Positions 26,301 to 37,200 of a stretch of 64,000 nt of DNA are shown here, in pieces. The notes under the pieces are model-generated. The model was not told where the DNA came from. It searched no databases and saw only the letters and a program-made list of their open reading frames with translations. Positions within the stretch are counted from its first letter, which is position 1, and the number at the start of each line of letters is the position of its first letter. A program made the position numbers and the translations under genes. The stretch comes from Thelonectria olida (taxonomy: Eukaryota > Ascomycota > Sordariomycetes > Hypocreales > Nectriaceae), in contig JAGPYM010000002.1 in assembly GCA_020736575.1 (NCBI GenBank), forward strand, positions 2,356,001 through 2,420,000. The letters run 5' to 3'.

Positions 26301-28166
26301 ATTTGGACCCTGTTCGGTTGATGGTTCGCCCCCCTGGGTTCCTCAGGAAGGTATGCTCGATTGCACTCTCCCTGTCGCCAGTTAGATAGATGGCTCTCTT
26401 GTTCGTAGGCCTACCAGCCGCCTTCCTTATTACCATATAGCCTGCATCCATCCGGCCCGTCGCCAAAACGAGCATGCCCCGGTCCAGCACCGCATACCCT
26501 GCACCGTACCGCGGTCAACCTCCGACGGGCTGAATAGAATCGTGGCAGAGGGTGTGTGAGTTCTGAGATGCTGTTCTTTTTTTTTTTTTTTTTTTTTTTT
26601 TGGCCTTTGCCTTTGCCTTTGCCGCAAGGTGGAGAGAAATCAACGGTTCAAGGACAAGCCAAGTGGAAGGCAAAAGAAGGAGCCAAGGGAGGCGTCACTT
26701 GGACTCGACCTGAATCTGGAACCTTGGGTAAGCTGGATGGTTCCGAGCCGGACCCTCTCGTAAGCGTCCAAGACAGTAGCAAGGGAGAGGGGAAGAAGTC
26801 AAGTTTGACAATGATTGATGATAGACAACTTGGGCGACTTTGCTCAAGCATGCCCAGCGCACCTGCCTCCAGCTGTCTGCCTGCCTACTTGCCTGCCTGA
26901 AGAGTGCCTGCCCACTTAGTCAGGTTGCCTCCATCGTGTGCATCAATCAATCGGCAACTGCAACTCCAACACACCAACCGTGCCTTACAATCTCGAACTA
27001 CCTACATACCTACCCAGGCATGTTAACGAGTGACCACCCCCAAAATCGCCTCCTTCCCATCCATTCTCCTCCCTGGGCCCTCCCCGCCTCTTCCCGTCCT
27101 CTCCTCGCCTCGTCTCGCCTCGTCTCGCCTCAAGTGGCCTCCGTTCTCTGATTCACCAACCACACACTCTCACACCTCATAAGTTACCTCTGATTCCCTC
27201 ACCTTCCACACTCTCGCACACAACACGTCGTGACGCCGCTTATGGGACCCAGTACGTAGACGCATACGCATCCCTTCACCAACGTCCGTCCGTCTTGAGA
27301 CCAGCCCGCCATCCACGCCAATTATTAGGCTCAGCTGCTGCCGCGACGGACAGACAAAGAAACACTGGAACTGCTGGATGCCGCCCCAGCCTGTCCCTGC
27401 AACCCGGGCAAGCATCATCACCAGGCCCAGTTCCAGCTTAGTCCTACCAGACTCCGGACGTGGCATTCGTTCTTTCTTTTCTTTGGACCTCTCAGGCGCC
27501 TCTCTTTCTCACCCCCGCCCGTCTCGTCTCTCATATTTCTCCTCATCCTCGTCCCTCATCCTTCCCTCGCTCGTTCACCTTCATTTATCCTCCTCATAGC
27601 GAACGTCTCGGGCTCTCTCCCTGCGCCCCACGGTAACCTCTCGTCGGCTGAAGAGCCAACCCCGGTTGAACCGCCATCGTCATCGGCGCTATCGCAAGAG
27701 CCCGATAACGAACGACTGCCCCTCCTCCGTCTCCGCCTGGACTCTTCACTCCCTCAGTCCCCTCCAGCTCGCCTCGTCTCGGCCAACTTGGGAGAGGGTC
27801 ATGTCCCATGACCGGAATCGCTCCGTGTCTCCCGATCACTGCTTTATGATCGCAGCGTTTTTTCCCGATAGTCCTAGTCCATCACTGCTTTAAAAGAAAA
27901 ATACCACTTTCACCCCTCGCCTGCCAGCCATCTCTCGGCTGGCTTGCCTGCTCTGTCTCAACCACCTTCATTATCCGCCTCTCCCTATCGCCCCCCCAAT
28001 CTTGAGCCCATCTGCCAAGCCTGGGCAACTTGGGTCCTCTCGCGATATTCACCGTGTACGATATTTCGATTCGACATCAAACCCAGGTCCTGTGCTCGGG
28101 CACGACAACTGAATTCGACTATCCCACTACGGCACAGCTCGTCGCTGGCTGAGATATCTGCCTGTG
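23368..28166. other. 4.8-kb gene-poor region upstream of the RING gene
   Basis: No gene can be supported. Bases 24120-24240 are AT-rich compared with their surroundings and lie past the likely APC2 3' UTR. A 25-base T run sits at 26577-26601. From about 26900 the plus strand is strongly C/T-rich (CTCGTCTCGCCT tracts near 27110, TCCCTC tracts near 27550), consistent with the promoter and a long leader of the RING gene. Small open frames at 23493-23717 and 27378-27893 were not accepted. Confidence 0.6.
26577..26623. repeat. T25 homopolymer plus TTTGCC-type hexamer repeat
   Basis: An uninterrupted run of 25 T (26577-26601) is followed by about three copies of CTTTGC within 26604-26623. Confidence 0.95.
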
Positions 28167-30276
28167 ATGGACCCTATGGACTATGTTTATAACAATCATC
28201 CAAGGTCCTCTGCTACCCAGTATGACCCGGTACATGCGGTCGCAGGCTCTTGGGGACCTCAACCCAATCCCCCGCCCTCCAGAGCGGCTCCTTTTCCCTG
28301 GGCGCACCCTCCCAGAACATCTCCGACCCTTCACCGTATTCCAGCTCTAGATCCTTACCAAATCCCTTCAAACGGCGGTCTCCCTCCTCCTTATCCAGGT
28401 TTCTACGGTACCCCGTTACCAAACGAATTTCCTGGCCAGGCACCACAACACTTTCACCTGCCTTACGGCCATTCACCAATGACAAGGCGTGGGGGCGATC
28501 CTGCTGGCCTCGAGAATGATGATGCATTCATCAACCAGATACCCGGACCAGTGCGTCCTGTAAGTTTCCCAGCGCCCACTGGGTTAGGCATGTTTTCTAC
28601 TGGGAGCAACCATGAACTTAATTCCTCTCGCCCCTCGCTTCCGCTCTCCGGTCTTCCAATTCACAGTTTCAGCCAAAACCATAGCGCCCTTCCCCCGCCT
28701 GGTCCTGGAAGCATCAACTCAGCCCCGCCTCGACGGAACCACCACCCTCCAAGCGTTCCCTCACCGAGACCTCCACGCGAGGTGCAGTCACCTACACGTA
28801 AGTACAATCACACCTTGATGGGTTCTGCCCTCCGTTGGTCGCACAAGACCACCATTCTTGGCAAAGCTTCTATCATTCTTCCATTCATAACCATCCTGTC
28901 CCATTGCTCACATCTGAGAAGGAACAACCCAGCCGACAGTTTCCCGACGGCCTCACCCCAGAGCACGACGGTCCATGTCCAGGTTCCAGCCTCCCGACCT
29001 TGGCGATGAGGAAGATGATGAGTTGGCCAGGCAATTCTTGGATCAACTTCGCAGAAATGGATATCATGGTGACTTAACCGGGCTGGATGATCAATTTCTA
29101 AGGCAGATACAGCTGGTTCGTGGAAGTAGCAACGTACAGCAGGTGGCCTCAAAGAGGACGCTTCAGTCGCTACAAAGCGTCGAAATTAAAGACCTCGACG
29201 AATCAGACAGAGGCGAGTATTGGTTTAGTCTATGAAATACCCCCTTGATCAGAAGGCTAACGAAATCACAGTCTGTATCATTTGCTACAATGAATTCGGT
29301 ACAGAGACTCCCGAAGGCATAAATGAGGCGCCTCTCCGCCTCCCGAAATGCAAGCACGTTTTCGGAGACCATTGCATCAAGAAATGGTTCGAGAATTCAG
29401 ACAACTGCCCATATTGTCGTGACAAGGTTCCCTCAGAGCCCAAGAATGTTATCTCATCATCGAGGGCGTTTCTGACAATGATGAGAATACGAGCACATCA
29501 TACGTACTGTGAACCCGGGCAGTTATCACATAAATTCCTGCTTACTAACGAATGTTAATAGTCCTGAAACCGCCCGAGGCACATCACGACCGACCACTCT
29601 TGAATCAGAACTAGGTAATCGTCAGAATCCGACCAGTGGGAGACGGTCTCCCCCAGAGGATGTTGGGGAGCAGCAGCGTCGAACACGCCCACGTCGTGGT
29701 GACCCCAGTGCACCACCAAGGTCGTCTGCGCAGTCTGCACCAGCTGCAACGTCAGCAACATCTGTACCCTCTGCACTCTCTGTTCAGTCTGCTCCGCCTG
29801 TTCCCGCTGCTCCAGCCGTACCGAATGTGTACAACACCCAATTTTCGTCCACTGGGCCCACGCCTGTAACACCACAAACATCCATGCCCCGGCAAAGAAT
29901 GGCAAGTCAGCCTTCACATCGTGGGTGGAACCATCCTCCAGCGTCATGGGAAACTGTGGGAGGTGTTCGACGGATGTCTTCGCCTCCAACGTCGATGTCC
30001 GGCTCAGCGCCCAGCTTTTATCCTCAAGGACCTAATAACATGGATTATACCATCAGGAATATATCGAACGATGCTCCATTCTTGCCCATTCCCCCACCCG
30101 CATCTTCCATGCTTCCAAATCCCTTGCACCCAACAGGTGATTTTACTCAAAGAAGACGACAGCAGGATGCCGCCAATATATCAGGATTGCGACCTCACCT
30201 GGTCAACATGCCGGTCGGCTCTGGAAATGGTGGCCATGCCTCATTAATCCATGACAATGCGAATCAGAGTCTTTAA
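28167..30276 (+). CDS. RING finger protein, putative E3 ubiquitin ligase
   Basis: I infer four exons, 28167-28797, 28919-29212, 29272-29503 and 29562-30276, giving 623 residues. The codon before the first ATG is GTG, so MDPMDYVYNN is the start. Intron 1 (GTAAGT...ATCTGAG) has a weak acceptor; one after 28963 also keeps frame. Intron 2 is GC-AG (GCGAGT...ATCACAG) with a GCTAAC branch site; it is the only junction I found that joins the frames, linking SDR to VCIIC. Intron 3 is GTACTG...TAATAG. The RING lies at about residues 310-357: CIIC, then LPKCKHVFGDHCIKKWF, then CPYC. Flanks are Pro/Ser/Asn-rich and disordered, including a Ser/Ala/Val/Pro repeat near 29740-29820. RING proteins recruit E2 enzymes (family knowledge); substrate and location are unknown. 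Confidence 0.82.
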
Positions 30277-31268
30277 AGATTCTATAATATTACCAGGCCT
30301 GCAAGTTAGGATTGTGCACTGAGATGATGAAGACAGGACATTCCGATGACACTCTTGGAGACAATGAGTCCAAACAGTGGACGGCCCAGGTGCATCCCAA
30401 ATGCCAAGGATGGGAACAGTGGGGTGGAAGAAATACGGTTGGGAGGATTTCGGTTGAGTCTTTTGGAACGGCGTTGGATTTCTCTGGTAATAGCCTCGGG
30501 GCTGGGACTCAACCTGTTGATGGAAATTGTACACGATATTTCACGTTCTCTTAGTTTTAGTTGGGGGGAGGGTGCAAAGAGCCACCACAGCACGAAGCGA
30601 GAGAGTAGCCAGCCGTTGACGTGATTAGCGATAATTACGCGAGACAACAGCAAGGCTATGCATCAATTGATTTCTTTCATAGATGGTTTGATTATTCCAT
30701 TTGAACGACGACGAATGCTTGAGCAACCAAAGCTGCCTACTTGCCTCCTTAGGTAAGGTAGGTAGGCTAACAGTCCGTAATCTGTTGACGTATGTACCTT
30801 CTCCCCTCCCCGCACCCGCATGGCTAACAAGAGACTTAGAGATACCCAAACAAGTAGAGGTGATAGGTTAGCATAACTCAGCCGAGGGTGCCGCGGAGCC
30901 GGGGGTTGAATGGTTGATGACAACTCCGTAGGGGTCCGGGGGAATCGGCGAATCCGTGACGACCGATCGGTCACTCTCTCAATGCCGACTGCTCAAAGCT
31001 CTAATCATGATTGATGGGGGACTAGTTAAGAACAAGGAGAGGAGTGTTTTGGGTACTGTGTGCGTCGCATCGCCAGCTGCAATCGCTTAAGAGTCGAGAC
31101 AAGCCCCGAAGAGCTCGTCCTCCCACGGCCATTATAATCCTTGCTCTCGCCGCGCCCGCGTTTCGCATTTCGTGCTTCTGTGCACCCTCCAAATCTCCAT
31201 CTCGCCCAGTCAAACGATCGCCTTTTCTTTCTCTTGGCCAATTTTATTTCTTTTGTTTTCCATTGGCA
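30277..31268. other. Intergenic region, RING gene to P450
   Basis: It should contain the RING gene 3' UTR and the P450 promoter. AGGTAAGGTAGGTAGG at 30751-30766 is another copy of the dispersed AGGTAGGT motif. No gene is seen. Confidence 0.6.
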
Positions 31269-32999
31269 ATGGCTTTCCCTTGGGAGAACATCACGGGCGG
31301 CGCCTTTGTGAGCGCTGTCCTGCTTGCCTGGGCCAAGGATGAGTTGACGCGATGGTCGACGCTGAACTCGTTTCTCCTGGCGTGGGTCGCTTGGCTCATG
31401 GCATGGGGAGTCTGGGCGGTCTGGGTGTATCCTCTCTTCTTGTCGCCATTGCGGCATCTTCCTGAGCCCTCTGGCAATCACTGGCTGTTTGGTCAGGGAA
31501 AGAGAATTATTGCTCAACCTTCGGGTATGCCAATGCGAGAGTGGTAAGTCATAATTAGGATCAGGTGCCCTCGTATTGATGGTTGCACGGCCGAGGACTG
31601 ACTCAATTGCCATCGCAGGATCAATGAGATTCCCAACGATGGAGTCATTCGATATCGCGGCCTCTTCAACCAGGAACGTCTCCTCATTGCTTCTCCCAAG
31701 GCATTGGCCGAGGTGCTGGTCACCAACAACTACGCCTTTGAAAAGCCCGTCCAGGTCCGGTGGTCTCTCGGCCGCATCTTGGGCGTAGGCGTCCTGCTCG
31801 CCGAGGGCGAAGAGCACAAGATGCAACGCCGCAATCTAACGCCCGCTTTCGCCTTTCGACAAGTTAAGAACCTGTATCCCGTCTTTTGGAAAAAGGCTTG
31901 TGAGGCGACACGGACCATGACGGCTGCGTTCAACACCGAGGGAGAGACGGAAGTTGAAATCATGTCGTGGGCTTCACGAGCGACGCTGGACATTATCGGC
32001 GTTGCAGGCATGGGGCGAGACTTTGGGGCAATTCACAATGAGAACAGTCCCCTCGCCAAGACGTATCGCACCGTTTTCAAGCCGTCCAAGCAAGGCCAGA
32101 TTCTGGCGCTTCTCGGGTTCATTGTGCCCCTCTGGCTTGTCAATATGATTCCAGTTCAGCGCAACGACGACATACACCAAGCTGCCAGCGAGATTCGTGC
32201 CGTATGTCGAGACCTTATTCGGGAGAAGAAGGACAACATGACAAGCAAGGAAGAGGCTGGCGTGGATATTCTCTCTGTGGCTCTTGAGAGCGGTGGGTTT
32301 ACGGATGAGAACCTCGTCAACCAGCTCATGACGTTTCTGGCGGCCGGGCATGAAACTACGGCGTCGGCTCTGACATGGGCCATCTACATGCTATGTCGGT
32401 ATCCCAAGGTGCAGAGCCGACTACGAGAAGAAGTGCGGCAACGATTGCCGTCTTTAGATTCAGATGTCGACATCACTAGCATGGATATCGACCGAATGCC
32501 CTATCTCAACGCCGTGTGCAGCGAAGTACTCCGTTACTACAGCCCGGTCCCCATCACGCTCCGCGAGGCGGCCCACGACACGACGATCTTGGACCATCCG
32601 GTGCGCAAGGGAACCCGCGTCATGCTCGTCCCGTGGGCGACCAACTTTGACCGGGAGCTCTGGGGGCCGGACTCGGAGATGTTCAACCCGGAGCGGTGGC
32701 TGCCGCCGTTGTCTTCAACAAGCGACGGCGACAAGAGCCGGGCCGCAGCGGCCGCCAGCGGAGGCGCCAGCAGCAACTACGCGTTCCTGACGTTCCTGCA
32801 TGGCCCGCGAAGCTGCATCGGACAGAGTTTCGCCAAGGCCGAGTTTGCGTGTGTGCTGGCGGCGTGGGTGGGACGCTTCGAGTTTGCGCTCGCGGACCCG
32901 GCGCTGGAGGACGAGACGAAGTTGGTGATTCGGGGCGGTGTGACGGCGCGACCGGCGCAGGGGATGCATGTTAGGGTGAAGCTTGTGGGCGGGTATTGA
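31269..32999 (+). CDS. Cytochrome P450 monooxygenase
   Basis: Two exons, 31269-31543 and 31619-32999 (intron GTAAGT...CATCGCAG, 75 nt), encode 551 residues. The N-terminus has a short hydrophobic stretch and a Trp-rich membrane anchor (residues about 35-58, ending in LRHLPEP), so it should sit on the ER membrane. Diagnostic motifs appear in order: the C-helix region EEHKMQRRNLTPAF, the I-helix oxygen-binding motif AGHETTASALTW, the ExxR motif in SEVLRYYSP, FNPERW, and the haem-binding loop FLHGPRSCIG with the cysteine ligand at about residue 491. All catalytic residues are present. The fungal subfamily and substrate cannot be read from sequence alone. A Ser/Ala/Gly-rich insert lies just before the haem loop. 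No biosynthetic partner genes are nearby, so it is not obviously part of a metabolite cluster. Confidence 0.92.
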
Positions 33000-34252
33000 C
33001 ATTGAATATTTGAGTTGCGGAACGGTTTGGCAATGTGCGTTGGGCTTGGAAGGATTTTCAGTCTTAGTCTTTGACGTGAGGCCCGTTATAGTTCCTGTAC
33101 GATACGATAAACGAGGTTTTGGGCTGGGATTGGGCTGGGTTTCCCCAATGGACAGTGGGGATTTTGGGCAATTGGGTGTTACCGCTGGCAGTAAGGCTAC
33201 CTCATATCTAATGGATGGCGACAGCTGCTCCCTCATGATGAGCATTGGTATTTTTATCGCTTGGTGAGGGATCAGGGGTGAATTGCATGTGCGGTTATCA
33301 TTCATATCTGGGCATTCTACCCTCCTGTGGTTACAGGCCCTTCATGAATCATTACGTGCTGCAACAAGACCCGTGCGTGGTTGAGCTAAGGCGGCTAACT
33401 CGATCGACATGATGCTGCGATGAGACATGCACAAAACTGGCGGTAAACCAATGACGTGTCAGCCTAACAATCCCTAAACAACGGAATCAACGTACAGTAG
33501 GACGAGCGTCAAGAAACGAGGGCATCCACAGCCCTCCAATGCCGGGCTATTGGCGACGCTCGGCTCGAAGGCAAAATTCGCGGTTCAGGTCTAGGGTAAT
33601 CGACTGCACAATGGCTGGTCATGGACAATCTACCAGAAGCGAGTGGCCTGTTGGCGGCCTACAATCGCGGCCATTGCACGTGTCCCTGCATGTGACTGCC
33701 AGCTGGCAATGGGTGGAGCTGATGCATCCACTCGACCAATGTGTGGCGGCCTGACGGCATGAGACCTCTCGCCGACGTTGGTGTCATCTATATCAGAAGA
33801 TGTTTGGCGTGAACTCATTCCTGAGTTTCCGAGAGAGAGACTTTCTTGGACTTCGAATACGGCACTCAACCCTTGCGACCGCCGAAGATCAGAGGCCGAT
33901 TCCCGCCTTCTGAAGCAAGCGAAGCGATTTACGAATACAGGGCTGACACGCGCCCAGCAGCTCAGCTCAGCTCATTTTGCCTCTTTATCAGAGACCACTC
34001 ATTTCCACTTCCAGCGGCAGATCCAATCTCAAGCCCAGACCCACACTCCACTGGCACTGGCACTGGTCGAGCCAACGACGGGGGCCTTCGCGCCTTGGTC
34101 AATGGTCGGGTAGAACCACCCCAGCCACCGCCTCTTTAGCGGGCCGGAACGACGGGGTCCAAGCGAGAGCTGGCTGAAGCTGCCAAAACAAAACACCATC
34201 AAACATTCACACTTCGCCCATTCCATTGCCGGGCGCGCATCGAACCGGCACC
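33000..34252. other. Intergenic region, P450 to leashin
   Basis: This holds the P450 3' UTR and the leashin promoter. CCAAT-type sequences occur near 33445 and 33735. Small frames at 33778-34177 have no coding character. The frame of leashin is open for 27 bases upstream of its ATG, but that extension begins at TTG. Confidence 0.6.
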
Positions 34253-37200
34253 ATGATGCGAGGAAACCGTAACCGGAGCCCGGACGGCGACCGGCGACGG
34301 CATTACGACCCTCGAGACTCGCGTCAACCGCCCGTCAATTACGGGCAACCATCCCAGCCGACGATGCCTTCTTACAATCACCCGCCACCACAATACCAAC
34401 AACAACAAACACCGCCCGAATCACACCGACAGCACCAACGAGGTCCCCCATCACCGACCTTTTCTTTTACTAGCACCAGTTCCGAAGATGTGGTGGATAT
34501 TTCTCGCTATAAGGACACGAAACAGTTTGGAGGAATTCTGGGCACTTTTTTCCGCGCCCCTTCGGAGAAGCACAGGCGCCGAAAGGCCAAGCAGACTCGG
34601 CGCGTCCTTTACTTTGGAAATTCATCCTCATCCTCGGTCAATTCTGACCTGGCCTATGGTCAGGGCTATCTGAAACGCGCAAAGAGCCGTAGCTTCAGCC
34701 CTCGGAGTCGGAGGTCCTCGCAAGAACACCGCAGGCCCGAGATGCCGCCACAGCTTCCCTCGAGACGAGAGCGCGACCACGCGCCAAAACACAAGAGGAG
34801 CGCCGATGAAGAAATCATGGCACTTGGTCGCCAGCTGACTGGCCTTGCGAAGCGGCAGCAGCACGAAGAGGAACACCGGCACTCTGGCAAAGGCAAGGTA
34901 GCGCTTGCGCTTGGCGCTGGCGCGGTTGGCGCCTCTATGCTGGTTTCCAAGTACGGCCGCAGCAAGCAGAGCTCAGGCTATAGCTCTAGTCGTGGAATTG
35001 GTAGCTCAAGACCACAGCGCAGCGACTCTGACGATGAATCAGACTGGGAAGACGCGTCCGATGACGAGTCATCTTCAAGTAGTGATGGTTCAGACTCAGT
35101 CCTCGCATACGGCGCCACTGCTTCGCAAGTGGCTAGGCCCGCCGCATTGGCAGCAGCAGCAGTTGGAGGTGCGGCAGCAACGGCTGGCGCCATGTCGTAT
35201 TACCGATATGGCGCAGAGTCTTCTTCGGCTCACGCCTCTTCGCACAAGAGTTCTGTAGTCGATCCTCAACTCTTTGGCCCCTATAACTCCCTGCGTGGAA
35301 TGATCAACACCCCCTGTGGCTTCGGGGATCGGGACCAGTCCTCGCGATATCACTACTCCTCAACGACTCACCACGTTTCCACCTCCGACTCTACCCGCCT
35401 TGATGCTCACCGAACATCTGCTACTTCGTCATCACGCCAGGACACCTCACAACACCCAGTTCGCCCTGCTCCTGTACCCATTCAGCAACCTATCCCTATC
35501 GTCCCTGTTTCTTCCAAGGTATACAATGCCGAGAAGTACGAGGAGCGAAGGGACTCTCGCCACTCCCGTGAAAAGTTTGACGCGAAGTATGAGGAGCGAA
35601 GGGACTCTCATTACTCTCGTGAAAAGTCTGACGAGAAGGATGGTTGGGGCAAGGCTGCGGCTGCTGGCCTTGCTGCGGCTGCTATTGGCACAGCAGTTGT
35701 GGCGTCTTCATCCTCCCGCAAGGAAGAGAAGGAAGAGAGCCGACGTTATGACGAAGAGAGACGAGAACGCCGTGACGATCGTGTAGAAGAGAAATGGGAT
35801 CGTGAGAACCAACGCTATGGGGACGAGAAGCGGAACCGGGACTCGAAACGCAAGGATCGTCTCAACGAGCGTATGCAGAAAGAGTTTGAGCGCGACAAGG
35901 ACACCAGCACTTCGAAATACGACTCGTACACTTCCAAGTATGATTCTTACACCTCCAAGTATTCTGATGACCAGGAACTCAAGAGGTCTTCACGACATGA
36001 CGATCATGATGATACCCTTAGAAAGAGGAAGGAGAAGGAGACTGCAGTTGTAGTTGTACCCCACAAGGACCTGGTGTCCTATGATCGCCGCGGGGAGGAG
36101 ACGAAGGTTGACTACACATTTGACTCACGAAACGAGTCTCACAAGTACGCCACTCAGGATGTGCAAAAAGCTCTTCCCCCATCGACCATGGCAGGCCAAG
36201 AAGTTGTTGCGGGAACTAGCCAGTCCACCCAAGAGACTTCGAAGGCTGTCGTCGACCCGTTCCAATTCCAGGTTCACGATGATGCGTTTATGACACCCAA
36301 ATTCGGCGCGCCCAATCGACCACTAACGCCCATGATCGTGACGGTGGACCGTGAGCCCAACTTTGATGACTCTCCGCCAAGAACGTTGGAGCCTGACGCT
36401 CGATTGAGTCGCAAGGACTCGTTCGAGCTCGAGAAAATGGTTGAGGAGTACCGCAAGGAATTCCAGAACTCATCCCAGATGAAGGGCCCCAGTCAAGGCC
36501 ACGAATATGAGGAGGACGAGCACAAAGCTAAGGCTATCTATGAAGAGGCAAAACTCGCCACTATCCCAGTCGCAGCGGCAGTGGTTGCATCTGCCATTGC
36601 CGTCGAGCAGGAACGTTCAAGGGAGAAGAAGGACAAGACCTCTGACACAGGCTCTGGGGATAGTAGCTCACGATCAAGGGATATTGTCCAAGAGGAGGCT
36701 GACAGATATTACCGAGAGTCTGTGATCGCCCGGAGGATTGCTTCCGACGAGATTCGTTCTCGCAGTACCTCTCCGGACCGCTCCGTGGTCGACAAGTGGC
36801 GGGATGAAGGCGGTGAATCCTTCACCATTGTTACTCCCCCAGTGATCGAAGAGCACGAGAAGGAACAGAAGGAGAGTCTTTTCGATGGGCCCAATGCGGA
36901 TGTGAAGATTGATAACAGAATCTTCCCCCATGAAGCCCATCGTTTCCGCATCTCACCGACTGACATTGAGATGCCAATCTTCAAGTCTAGAGACCCTTCT
37001 GCGGAGCGAGAGCGGCCTGTTCTTAACTTGGTCTATCCCACTCCAGTTCCTAGCCGTGAGCCTTCCCCAATGCCTGCTCAGCAGGAGACCTCAAGGGAAG
37101 TCGCACCGGAATCGGAAACCGAACCAGAAGTTTCAAAGCCCGAGGTTGAAGATCTCGTCCTGGGACCCAAAGGCGGAGTCTTGCCTATGGTTCCCACAGC

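Noticed and set aside
31269..32999. P450 as part of a secondary-metabolite cluster
   Set aside because: Neighbours are a RING protein and leashin; no synthase, transferase, pathway transporter or regulator lies next to it.
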